From positions 39,108,631 to 39,172,630 of the forward strand of contig CM023539.1 of NCBI GenBank assembly GCA_013350335.1: a DNA stretch of 64,000 nt, written 5' to 3'. Source of the stretch: Chimonanthus salicifolius. Its lineage: Eukaryota > Streptophyta > Magnoliopsida > Laurales > Calycanthaceae. Positions 12,985-24,300 of the stretch are shown here, piece by piece. The notes under the pieces are model-generated. The model saw nothing but the letters and a program-made list of their open reading frames with translations, had not been told where the DNA came from and made no database searches. Each line of letters starts with the position of its first letter. Position 1 is the stretch's first letter. The translations under genes were made by a program, and so were the position numbers.

Positions 12985-13170
12985 AATCATTGGGTGTAGT
13001 TCAACTGGTTGCCTCCCTCTTTAGAAAGCGGGAGGTTGAAGGTTCGAGCCTCCATGGCTTAATCTTGGTGTGTCTTATGGGTAGTAAGCTTATCCATGGG
13101 AGTTTTAGTAGGAATGTGTCCGAGTTTCCCGCACTTAATCCAAAATAAATAAATAAAAAATCCACCATTC
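12985..13170 (+). mobile_element. tRNA-derived SINE
   Basis: An A-box-like TAGTTCAACTGG at 12997 and a B-box GGTTCGAGCC at 13041 are spaced as in tRNA-derived SINEs. The element ends in an A-rich AAATAAATAAATAAA tail near 13150-13170. It lies between the carrier and Yip1 genes. Confidence 0.6.
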
Positions 13171-13278
13171 ATGAAACAAATCATTGATGCTTGAGGGTCA
13201 TCATTTTCATAAGTGACACTAGGTTAACGATGAAATTGGATTTAGTATATACTTTTCTGAGTTAACTGCTCTCAAGTG

Positions 13279-13640
13279 TAACGACCCGACTTGTGAACAG
13301 GGCTTATGGTCCAACTCAATGTGAAATTGTCCGTTCTGGGTCCAAAAACATAGCCCTCATGGTTTTGCCTTTGGGCCTGGCCCAACCCGATAGGCCTAAA
13401 ATGCGTCACCTGGTATCAGAGTATGTAGCAAGATATTGTCCTCTTTGGGTCCACCCCTTAAGGATTTGTTTCCATAATCTATCCACTTGGCTGGAACGCG
13501 TCACACCTGAGTGAAGGGACATACCACTTATAAACCCCATCAGGAAGTTCTCCATTTCCGATGTGGGACTCTGCAAAGCTCCCACACGCCCAATCACTGC
13601 TGGGTTGTCGGATCCGACCGACAGGGCCCAGTTTAACTTG
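13279..13640. mobile_element. TRIM/LTR-like fragment with primer-binding site
   Basis: It starts with TGTAACGACCCGACTTG. An exact TGGTATCAGAG, the usual plant Met-tRNA primer-binding site of LTR elements, sits at 13411-13421, and GATGTGGGACT occurs near 13560, a phrase common in short plant LTRs. A matching second LTR was not found, so this is a fragment. Confidence 0.4.
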
Positions 13641-14174
13641 GATCAGCTTCTCTAGGGCCTTGCCTCTGGCTCATGGATCAGAATATCACATCAAGACTCA
13701 TGTAACTTTGAGATTGCAATAATAAGCTTTGGATAATTGTCTTCGAGGTTCTTGAAGGATATGATTGAAATTATTTTATATTAGTATTTAAAAATAAAAA
13801 ATTATACAAAAAATTGTGAGTTAAAGGAAAATTATTCTATTTGACCAATGTAACTCATTCAAAGCACATGCTTCATACTAATAAGTAATAAGATGGGAGT
13901 AAGATAAGTAAAATTTAAACAAGTCAATGGAGCTATATTCGATAAAAGAGTCTCACAGTGTTTTTTTTTTTTTAGCGATCAGAGTCTCACAATGTTTAAA
14001 GGAATTTTTTTATAAAATAGATAGCTGGCTTGTGATACTCTATAGAGCAAGGTGTTTAACAATGGGGAAAGACAAATGAGTTTAGTAAGAGAGCACTTAC
14101 ACACACCTGGATTTCTTACCTCTACATATCCGAAATCAGATTTTCAGATGAAATTACGATTTTACCCCTGCGTT

Positions 14175-14480
14175 TCCATTCATTCGAATGAATGCCCAGT
14201 TCATTTTGGCATTCATTCGAATGAATCATTCATTCGAATGAATCCTCAAGTGTATTTTCAATTTATTCGAATGAATGGGCTGAACAGTAATACGGAATAC
14301 TGCTCAGCCCCATTCATTCGAATGAATGGTAATAAAATGATACAGTTTCCATCCATTCATTCGAATGAACCGACCGTTCATTCGAATGAATGTTCAGAAC
14401 GATCCGTTTATTCGTTCATTCGAATGAACACGAATGAATGTTCTCATCCAATGATTCATCAGGAATCATTCGACATTCAT
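14175..14480. repeat. Array of TTCATTCGAATGAA palindromes
   Basis: About ten copies of CATTCATTCGAATGAATG or close variants lie within 300 bases, at irregular spacing. They read through as a repetitive frame in every phase, so the 147-codon frame over 14052-14495 is not a gene. The array sits just outside two hairpin units (14533-15068) in the position of a long terminal arm, as the ATCGATCGAT repeats do in the foldback element at 42780. Confidence 0.8.
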
Positions 14481-14532
14481 AGACTTACAGTATAGATTAT
14501 ACAGTTATTTAAATTCTTTTAAAATTTTAAAC

Positions 14533-14812
14533 TTATTTTTTAAGCACTATGTATTTTCAAAATTTTTCAAATTGAATATCTAAACTAATTAAAATAACCT
14601 TATCAAAATACTTTAAGACTTCAAGGTCTTTTAACACTCCTAAATATTTAAAACACAGTATTTTATAAATAAGGGTATCCCTTGGCTGTGTCAAGAACAC
14701 ATTTAGGGGTGTCAAAAGACCTTTAAGTCTTAAAGTATTTTGATCAGGTTATTTTAATTAGTTTAGATATTCAATTTGAAAATTTTGGAAATACACAGTG
14801 CTTAAAAATAAC
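14533..14812. mobile_element. Hairpin unit, family H, copy 1
   Basis: The unit begins TTATTTTTTAAGCACTATG and ends in its reverse complement near 14812. The two halves are near-perfect inverted repeats of about 130 bases. A shared phrase is GGTCTTTTAACACTCC in one arm and GTGTCAAAAGACC in the other. It matches the three tandem units in 43174-44085 and one at 30509. No coding content. Confidence 0.8.
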
Positions 14813-14837
14813 TGTCTATATTTTAAAACATAGACCA

Positions 14838-15068
14838 TTATTTTTTAAGCACTGTGTATTTTCAAAATTTTTAAATTGAATATCCGGACTAATTACGATA
14901 ATCTGATAAAAATACTTTAAGACTTGAAGGTCTTTTGACACTCTTAAATATTTAAAACACAGTATTTTACAAATAAGGGTATTCCTAGGCGGTGTCAAAA
15001 ACACATTTAGGGGTGTCAATCTTTAAGTCTTAAAGTATTTTGATCAGGTTATTTTAATTAGTCCGGAT
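14838..15068. mobile_element. Hairpin unit, family H, copy 2, right end truncated
   Basis: A second copy of the unit follows 25 bases after the first. It stops abruptly after TTAGTCCGGATAG at about 15068, before the usual closing arm, so the outer right arm of the parent element has been lost. Confidence 0.75.
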
Positions 15069-15970
15069 AGGACGAACATTAAGATTAGAGAGACCCTTGA
15101 GACAGAAGAGTCAAGAGACTAAGAGTGCAAGAGAGGAGAGAGAATGGTCACTGTGAGAAGTGAAAAATGATTGAGAGAGAAATGAGAATTAATAAATAAT
15201 GATAATCTTGAAATTAAGCGATAAGTGATAAAGTAGGATAAAATAAGAATGAAGAAAAGAAAATGATAAATTAGTCTTATGTATTCGTAAAATGAATCTT
15301 GATCAATTGTTTAATGAATGACTGTGTTATTAAAAAAAAAAATTAGAAAAAGAGATTTCAAGATGAGATTTTGTGAGAAAAAAATTAGCTTAATTTTATC
15401 ATATTATTATTTAAAAATAAATAAAGTAATAAAAAATTAAAAAATAAAGAAGATTTTATGATTGAATTTAATTAGTTTGAAAGATAAAACTAATGGAACA
15501 ATTTCGAAAAAATATAATTTTAAAAAATAATAAAAATAAAAATATTAATAAAATAAAATATAAATATGGAATTTATCAGTATTCTACTAAGAATTTATCA
15601 GACGATATTATTATTTAACAAGAATTACTACAGTTCTAGTACTGATAAATCTCAAAATATTATTAACAATTCATATTTTATCGATAAAAATATCGAAGAT
15701 ACACGTCATCATTACTTAAACAGTAGGATCGATTTATATTTTCGGTTGCGCCGTGTCATAATTTTTAGACCCGCTCGGCCCGTTGACAGCCCCAGCTTTC
15801 GGCGTTGGTTTTCCCTCTGTTCGGACTTGGAAGCACCGTTTCTTTACAGCGGCGTAGATTTAGGGCTGCATTCTAACATACGCAGTGGCGCAGATCTAGA
15901 TTTCGGGCTGCATGCGTGCATTCGAGCTTACACAGAGGCACAGAACTTCGGAGCCATTACTGCTGCGAAG

Positions 15971-18266
15971 ATGATGTCGAGTGGCTACACCAGTCTCGAC
16001 AAACAAAACGATTCATCTTCTTCTCCCGTTCCTGTATTCTTCATCTTTCTTTCTCTCTTATTTGTTTTTTCCCGTTTGGATGCATGTAAAGGAAAGTCCT
16101 TTTCCTGGAAAATAATTAATATGGTTGAACTGTTTCCTTTCTATACGTAGTGTTTACAAGTACGTCCTTCCTTTTCCATGCATCCAAAGGGGGGTTCAGT
16201 TTGATTAATTGGAGTGATGTTGTTAAGTTCTGACTCGATTTCTCCTTGGATTTGCAGTCTGTCTCTGGATCGGATCATGTCTCCGTTAAATTTACTGGTT
16301 AGCCTTCCTTTTTCTTCTCTTTTCATTTCGTTTCTTGATAGTTTTGTTGTTAGCTTGATTTCATGCGTCGCCCTGCACTCTTTCTTGGGTCTGTTTGGGT
16401 TATCGAAAAGGAAAGATCTTTCCTTGAATGTAATTAAATTAAGGGTTTGTATGGTTGCATCAATGCATGTACTGCGAATTTAACGGAAATACCTATGTGG
16501 GTCCTCTTCATAAACATTCCTGCGAGCAAATCTTGTCCTGTTTGGAGGTCTGGTTCAGTTTCCAGGTTAGTAGCTGATTTGTTGTGTAGAAGTCCTGGGA
16601 TCTCTGCAAATTGGGAGGAGTTGGTTTGTATGTTTCTGGAAATTCCAGTGTCTTGGTTTGTTAACAGTGTGGGCTTCGGGTCTATCCAAGCACCTTAAGA
16701 TTTGAACTGCTGGGAATTTTAAATCCAGAATTCGAAATCCATGAATCCAACCTAGCACTTCATCCCAAATGGTTAAAACTCGCTTCTCTTTTTATTTAAG
16801 AAAATGGTTCTTTTCAAGAGTGTTTCCTTTCCAGGTATCCAAATGTTGTGAAGAACAAGGGTATTTGTAACTTTGTACCGGATGCGGTTTATATTCATAT
16901 CTTTAAGGGATTTCTAGGGTTACAAGATTCATTTGTATTGAAAGAGGCATGGAGAGAGAATCGTAACCTTGTTCTCAAAGGCAGTGAAATTGGTCCCATC
17001 TCACCATGGATGTTGGCACTACATTGTACCATGTGAAACTTGTGTTTATCTGTGTGCTTTCTTGTGTTTTGCCGCATCATAGATTCTTTATTCTCAACAT
17101 CCGAAAGGGCAGAAAGTGTTTTTTTTTGGATAATAACCATTTTTAACTAAAAATAGATAGGTGTCTAACCATTTTTGGGTTATTTTTCAATGAAATGCTA
17201 TCATTTTGATACATCCAAATGAAGCCTTTGGCTTTGGAGGTGATTTACTGAAATGAGGATTTGATTTCATGCTTCTTTGTTGATTGGTGATTGATGTTGG
17301 ATATTTTCTTTTAGAATCAAATCTCCAGACTTTTCCACCTTCTGAAGCACAAGGGAAGATTTCTGGCACGTCTCGCCCTCCTCACGATGCTGATGGTACT
17401 CCTCTTCTCCTTTCCTTTTTCTTTCCAGCTTGTGTCTCATTTATAGCGCTCTATAATATAATGTTTTGCATCTTTGAGTTTTCCCAAAATCACTTACTTT
17501 GGGAAACTAGCATTTTCCCACATGATTCCATTAGGTAGCTGAGAATTCTCTAGGCCTTGTTTGGTAGAGAGAAAACTGAGATAGAATTTTGGAATTAGGT
17601 AGAATACAAACTTTCTCTTGAAGTATGGGATTTGGTAGTCTTGGAATTCAAATTTTGGGAAAAAAATTCTATTTCCAAAATGTTGTAATTACAAATTCCA
17701 TCCAAATTTTTGAAAGTACCACTCTGAATTCTTTGACAGTTTGGAGGACAACTAAATTAAGAAATATGTTACATATTATAATTTATAACAAAAACATAAA
17801 AAATGTGGCACATGTCAATTGGAGCTCAATGACCACACTAGATATAAGTTAGCGTCATGGATATCCATAAATCAAACAATCAACCCTATTTGTCAACACT
17901 AACCACTTCATGGAAGGCAATAGTTATGAATTCTTCACCTATTTGGAATTCAAATATGCATTTCACAGTCTTAGCTTAGAAGGCAAGCTATGTTACATGG
18001 TTGTTGGTGCGAGGTGCTAGACTTGACAAACCGAAAAAAGGACATGGGGACTAGGCACTTTATTTAAATAAATCTAAATATAAATTTATTTTAAATGAAA
18101 ACAAAATGTGAGAATAGGGATGGGAATGTGGCCCAAAAGCCCGAGAACTTGAAGAACTTGGCTCTAAAAAAGGTGGGCTTGAGCAAAAATTTTCATCTTG
18201 ATTTATAATAGAGCTGGGCTTGGACAAGAAGGCCCGACTATTATTCGGGCCAGGCTTGAGCTTATT

Positions 18267-18302
<36 letters not shown>

Positions 18303-21300
18303 CATGAGGTTTGCACATCACACCTGGTCCCTTTTTTAAATTTTATTAATCTTTTTGAGAATAAATCTAACTAGTTAGGTTGAAAGTTGATTAAATTATC
18401 TACATGTAAAATAAATTTCATCCAGAAATTCAGATGAAAGTGACTTTATCCTAATGGTTAAAATCAGCTGGTGTCATTATTCCTAAAGATGCTTTTTGGT
18501 TTTGACTACTAAAATCATGTGGCTTTAATTTGTGTTTTGGGATGAAATTTGGTATACATGTAAGACATTAAGTAATCTTTCAACCCATCCAATTGGAATT
18601 TCGTTATTTTGCCAAAAATATAAGAAATAGAAAAAAATCATACATGATTTGAACTTATTATCTGATATATACTTTGCTTAATAGTTATTTATAAAAAAAT
18701 AATTAGATAATGATTATTAATTCATACTTCATAGAAAACAAAATTTAATTAGTTTTGTTAGCCAAATACTTGTACAAAATTACAAGTATCGGGTTCATAG
18801 AAAACAAAAATACTTGCTTTGGCTCATATTTGGGCTCGGGCTTTAATTGGGCTGATCAGGCTTTGTTGGTCTTGGGCCAGGCTCAGTCATTTCACTTGAT
18901 AATCGGGCTCGGGCTTGGCACAACTTAAGCCCAGTTCATTCTCATCCCTATGTGAGAATAAAATTGGTAGAAAACTAATCACTAGTTTTACTCTAAACAA
19001 TCAAGTAACAAGTATATCAATGTTTTAATTAGGCTTTAAGAAGCGTCTTTAGGAATAAGAAGTATCTATAGGTAAAAAAACTCTCAGTTTCTGGAGTTAC
19101 GCTTGTGATAAGAAAGAAAAAAGAACATGCACTTTGATTTATTGAAGAGGAGCATGCGAGTTATAATAAGAACCTATGCACAACTGATAAGTTTTGTTAT
19201 AGCCTAAAGGTTGTGGGTTCATGTCCCATGGGCTTAGTCAGTGAATTCGTGGAAACAGTTTGCCAAATCCGAATATAAAGACCAACTCCAGATTGATGGG
19301 AAAAATGACTTAGATGATGGTGATGAGAATGTGAGTTGAATAGGGCCCCATACTTGGGAACATATCCTAATGTCCCTGCCAACAGTTAATCACGTGGACA
19401 ACTATTTTCTCATACATTAATTGGAGAAATTTTCTTTATACAAGTAATAGGAGCAATGGTATCATTACTGTGGTAGCTTAGATATTTTTAACAGGGAGAA
19501 AACCTTCATGAAGAAGTCTATCCGAGAACAATTTACATATCGGATCTTCCTTTCTGGAAAAATAATGACTGCCAAGTCTTGCTCTTGAGCTTGAGTTTCA
19601 CAAGATTTTTTATTTGTTGACTACTTGGTGAGGGTGGGAATGGTTCAGGAAAAGGGCACTTTTTTATGGGACAATCACTGCTTTCTAGATGATTGTGAGA
19701 TTAACAAATTCTTCCCTATATTAAAGTTTCTTTTAGTATTTTACCAAAAGTTGAAGGCAAAATATTCCATTTAACAATGCTGCGTTGTGAATTTATCTGC
19801 CTTTTTTTTTTTTCCTTTGAAAGGTATTTATCCGCCTTTCTTTGGGTCCCTTGAAAGACCAACACCATTTGATTTCCTATTTAGAAACAAATAAAAGTAA
19901 AAACAATGGCATTTGAGTTTTCTAAAAATTTAATTGGTTGAATAGTTAATGGGCAGTGTTTACTTCATATTTTGTATTTTAAATTTGCAATGCAAATTGA
20001 ATATTTTACAGATACATTCTCAAAACCTGCTCAAGGTAGTTCTGATGAAGCTCAGCCAGCTGGTTGGCTGCGGGTATTCGCAGTTGCAGCTTACAAGCCA
20101 TACTTTGACGTAGACACTTCAGATGTCTTAGAAAGGATTAAAGATGCACTCTTCCCTTTTAAAGGAAGCTTTTCTGAAAAGACGGCAAACAATCCTGACT
20201 TGTATGTTGAATCTTTTGCTATAGTTCATTTTTGTTGTTTTAATTAATGATTTATGTAATATAGTTTAACTGTATACCACACCTGTGTAGTCTTTTCTTC
20301 TGTCCATTGAACAAAGGAGGTTTGCATTTTCAGTTATTAATTTTATTACTGTTGATTATACATGTATACTCTATATACCCTTTACTTTTGTACTTCTGGC
20401 AGTTTGTCTCATCTTTATGATACTGCAATTAGCATTTATTCTATTGTATGCTTCTTGACAGTGAGGACGCTATAATTATTGTTAGATGGACTTTTTTTTT
20501 TTGATGACCTAAGGTGTCCAGGTGTCTCGCCCGACTAGTCCTTCGGGGCATGTGCATGCGTCCCTACACACACATGCCAGGTTCAAGTGGTAGGACCTTA
20601 CTCTGTACATATCCCACGGAGAGTGGCCCTTTATTGAAGTTACTAGAAATTGAACCCAAGACCTCAATCCTGAAGTTTTCTCTCTCAACCACTAGGCCAA
20701 CCCCTATGGACTTTGATGATGCTATAATTATTGTTATGGTGGCTTTCATGTTTTCTTCCACTTGGACACAATTTAATTATTAGTTGAGGGTTTTTTAAGT
20801 GCCGAATTTTATGCGGCCTCAATGACAGGCATGTTAGTCAGGTTTAATGGATCCAATGTATAGTTCTTGCTTAGGAAGTTGGGAGAGTTGATTATGCTTT
20901 TGAGAGTCATCTTTCCTTTATATGGAACTGAATTGTTCATCAATTGGGAAAGAACTGCACTAGGAACGAACTGAGTTCCTAATTTATCTTGTTAGGGAGA
21001 AATTATAGTAGGCCAAGGCGTGCCTAAGGCACTAGAGGGAGTTTGTGCCCTAGGCCTGCCTTGCACGCCATATAAAAGCATTATTCATCTTATTAGATAT
21101 TAAAATGTAAATAGTAAAATATAGTTTCTCTCTCGACTGTTAAAATATTATTAAAAATGCGTCTTTTCATTTTTTTTCTCTATGAGGTGTTAAAACATAA
21201 ATATAAAAAGTTCAAAACATAGCTTACATCTTATATAAGAGTGCACATTTTCTTTTATCATTGATGATATAATTATTAAAATGAAGACTTTTTTACAATT

Positions 21301-24300
21301 TTGACTTATTATTTGATTTTTATATTAGGCTTTGTTATTATATATAATTGTGCTTTTACTTTTGATACACTTTCTTTATAGTATATACTTTGCATTATTT
21401 AGTTGTAGTGAGTTGAAAAAATATTGCATTTCATTAATATGTTAGAAGTAGTTCTAAACAATGGTATATACATATGTTTAAAAATATTTAAAAAATGCAT
21501 CTAGAATAAAAAAGCCCGCCCCTAGAAGTGTGCCTTAAGCTCTAGGACATCTTTGTGCCTTGAGTGTGCCTTGCGCCTTGACTACTATGGAAGAAACTGA
21601 GGACACTTGTTAGCTGTCCACCTTTTCAAAATTTGGAAAAGGGGTTTAGGTTTGAATTTATCCAATTCACAAAATTACACATTGGTTTGTCAATTCAGAG
21701 AAAGCTACAGTAGGGTGTCAAGACAAGTAATTTGGCAAATGCATTCCAAATGGATATCTTGAGATAGGAGAAATTGGTACAAGAAGTCATGGATACACTT
21801 CTTGATAATGGGAAGATTTATAAAACGGGGCAAAAACAAGTACAAGAATGGTATCTAGGGAGTTGATAGAGTTCCCGGTTGGAGTTGAGGCTCAACAAGG
21901 GTTTGCTTTGACTTATTTACTTGTTTTCATCGTGAACAATTTAATTTTAAAAATCCTAGGTGAAGTTCCTTGGTGTATGATGTACTAATAAGGGACAAAA
22001 AACCAACTACACAAGATGTAGGGGTGTTCTATGGAAGGCTGAGTCCATTTATATATCTAGAAGCTTGAACCCTTCTGCAAAACATGGGGCTTTTCATGGT
22101 TAAAATTGAGCCAATCCATTTGTGAATGTTAAAATTTCTATCATTCATATTGAAAATAGACATGATGAGCTATAGGTGGACTAAATTTGAGCTTTAAACT
22201 CAATTTTTAGCCACTTAATCTTTGTGATCAAAATTACCAGACGTCCTTGTAATACTGGTTTTTAAGGACATCTAGTGACTTTGACTATTAAAACCAAGTA
22301 CAATAAAGCCTCTATAATGTATTACTCTATAAAGTTATAATCTGTCTAAAACAATATCCGCAGTCAGGTCCCGACCTCGGGCCTATACAAAATGTAATAA
22401 ATCTCTCTAGCTCAGTACACAATACATTCAGAATAAAAAATGTACTGTCCCAACTATTTTGTAAAGTAATATTCCATACATTAAGAATACAAAATTACTG
22501 AAAAAATGACTAAGGACCTCACAAACACTCTGAAAAATGACCCTAGGATGATTTGTTTCCAGATCTGGTCGAAGTGTTAGGGTTTCTCGCTGGTCTTGAG
22601 GGTTGCAGAGGGAGAGGATTCAATGGCTGTGATGGGCGGCAGTTTAGCTTTCAGGCAACAATGGCCAATGGGGCAGAAAGAGAAAAAAGATAAAACGGTT
22701 TCTACCGAAATGACTTTTTACGATAGATGAGAGTTTAAGAGTTTTTTGGCAAAGGAATACTGAACGTCAATTTGATAGACACTCTAATTAAATAACCCCT
22801 CTAATGTAATATATGTACCATGGTCCCAACCATATTCATTATAGAGGTTTTTCTGTAGTTAGAAATTGAGTTTTGAACTCAAATTTGGTCTACTTGTAGC
22901 TCATCATTTCTATTTTCAATATGAACAGTCGTTTCCTAATTAATTTCAAAATAATTTTGAAAAATGGAAACTTGACTAGGTGTACATGTAACACATGTAA
23001 TGGCTAAATGGGTCGAAAAGACTGATGGGCTTTCACGGGCTTCTTGTAAAAACCTGGCTCAAAAATTTAGCTCAAGACTGGCGTGACTGTTTGATATTTG
23101 TGTTCAAACCCTTTCACTCATTATGGGTTCGGGCAGGTCTCAGGTTGGGTTTGTATCGAGTAACAGGCCTAATAAGAACTTGGGAATGTGGAGGAAAGCT
23201 TTTAAAGAAAAAAACTACCTAGAGAGAACATATGGAGCCTAAGTTCATCTATCTATGCTCAATAATGCATTGTCTTTCAATGTTGGCTTCATGAGGATAT
23301 TACAGGAATGATCTTATATCATCAGACACACTATATGGTATTGAGCTGGTAAGGATTCTCTCAGTTTTTCAACTATGATGATTGCCTTATTTGTACTGCA
23401 CAACTTGATCCGTATGATCATTTCATCCGATATTCTGCACGTGTGCATGTTCATAGATGCAGGGGGAATTATCTAGATGGATCAGGTCTCATTAAGGTAA
23501 ATTGATACTACTAGTATGGGTGCAAGTGAATGCTTACCAATTGTGGGGGTATGGGGAGGGGAAGATCTTCACTCGGTTGGAGTGGGCAGGATGTTAAATT
23601 GACTGGCTGATATTGACTATTTACTTGGTATCTGAATCTTTATTCTTTACATATGTGCATAGTTTTTGTTATTTAATCCAACAATATTTAGTAGTTAAAC
23701 CCATATCAGATTGTGATACATACCAAGCTGCGATACCCAAGGGCTGGATTCTTAGTTTGCTAAACTGAGATCTGGCTTTTCTAGATAATTTGCTGGACAA
23801 ATGTGCTCAAGGTGAATGTCTTACAATTTTGTTATGTATATCTGAGCAGGTATGGTCCGTTCTGGATATGTACTACCTTAATATTTGTGGCAGCATCGAT
23901 TGGGACATTTGTGACATACTTGGCACACAAACTGCAGAAGAAAGAATGGAACTATGACATAAACTTGATCACTTGGTCAGCCGGTTTGTTTTATGGCTAT
24001 GTTACTATTGTTCCTATTTGCTTATATATTCTTCTCAAGTATTGCTCAGCACGATCGGGGCTTGTCCAGCTTTGGTGTCTATATGGATACTCTCTTTTTG
24101 TATTCATTCCTGCCTCAGTAAGTTGTATATCCTCTCTAAAATGCATGAACTTTTTATTTTTTGGAAAGGTATAAAATGCATGGATGTTCTCTCTCTAAAC
24201 AAACTACTGATAAAAAGTGTTGCTATCTTTAGCTTGCTGAAGCATAATCTATTGGCATAATCTTCTGGAGAAATCGTGCAGATTTAGTCATTTGATGCTG

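Noticed and set aside
14052..14495. A 147-codon frame with repeated FIRMN and HSNE phrases
   Set aside because: The repeats come from the DNA palindrome TTCATTCGAATGAA read in different phases; there is no codon bias or family resemblance.
16100..16297. An 89-codon frame beginning at 16214 as a separate gene
   Set aside because: Part of it is the second Yip1 exon read in another frame; the exon's own frame joins the neighbouring exons.
19195..19390. A GTGGGTTCATGTCCC phrase resembling a tRNA or SINE B-box
   Set aside because: No A-box, tail or target duplication could be found around it.
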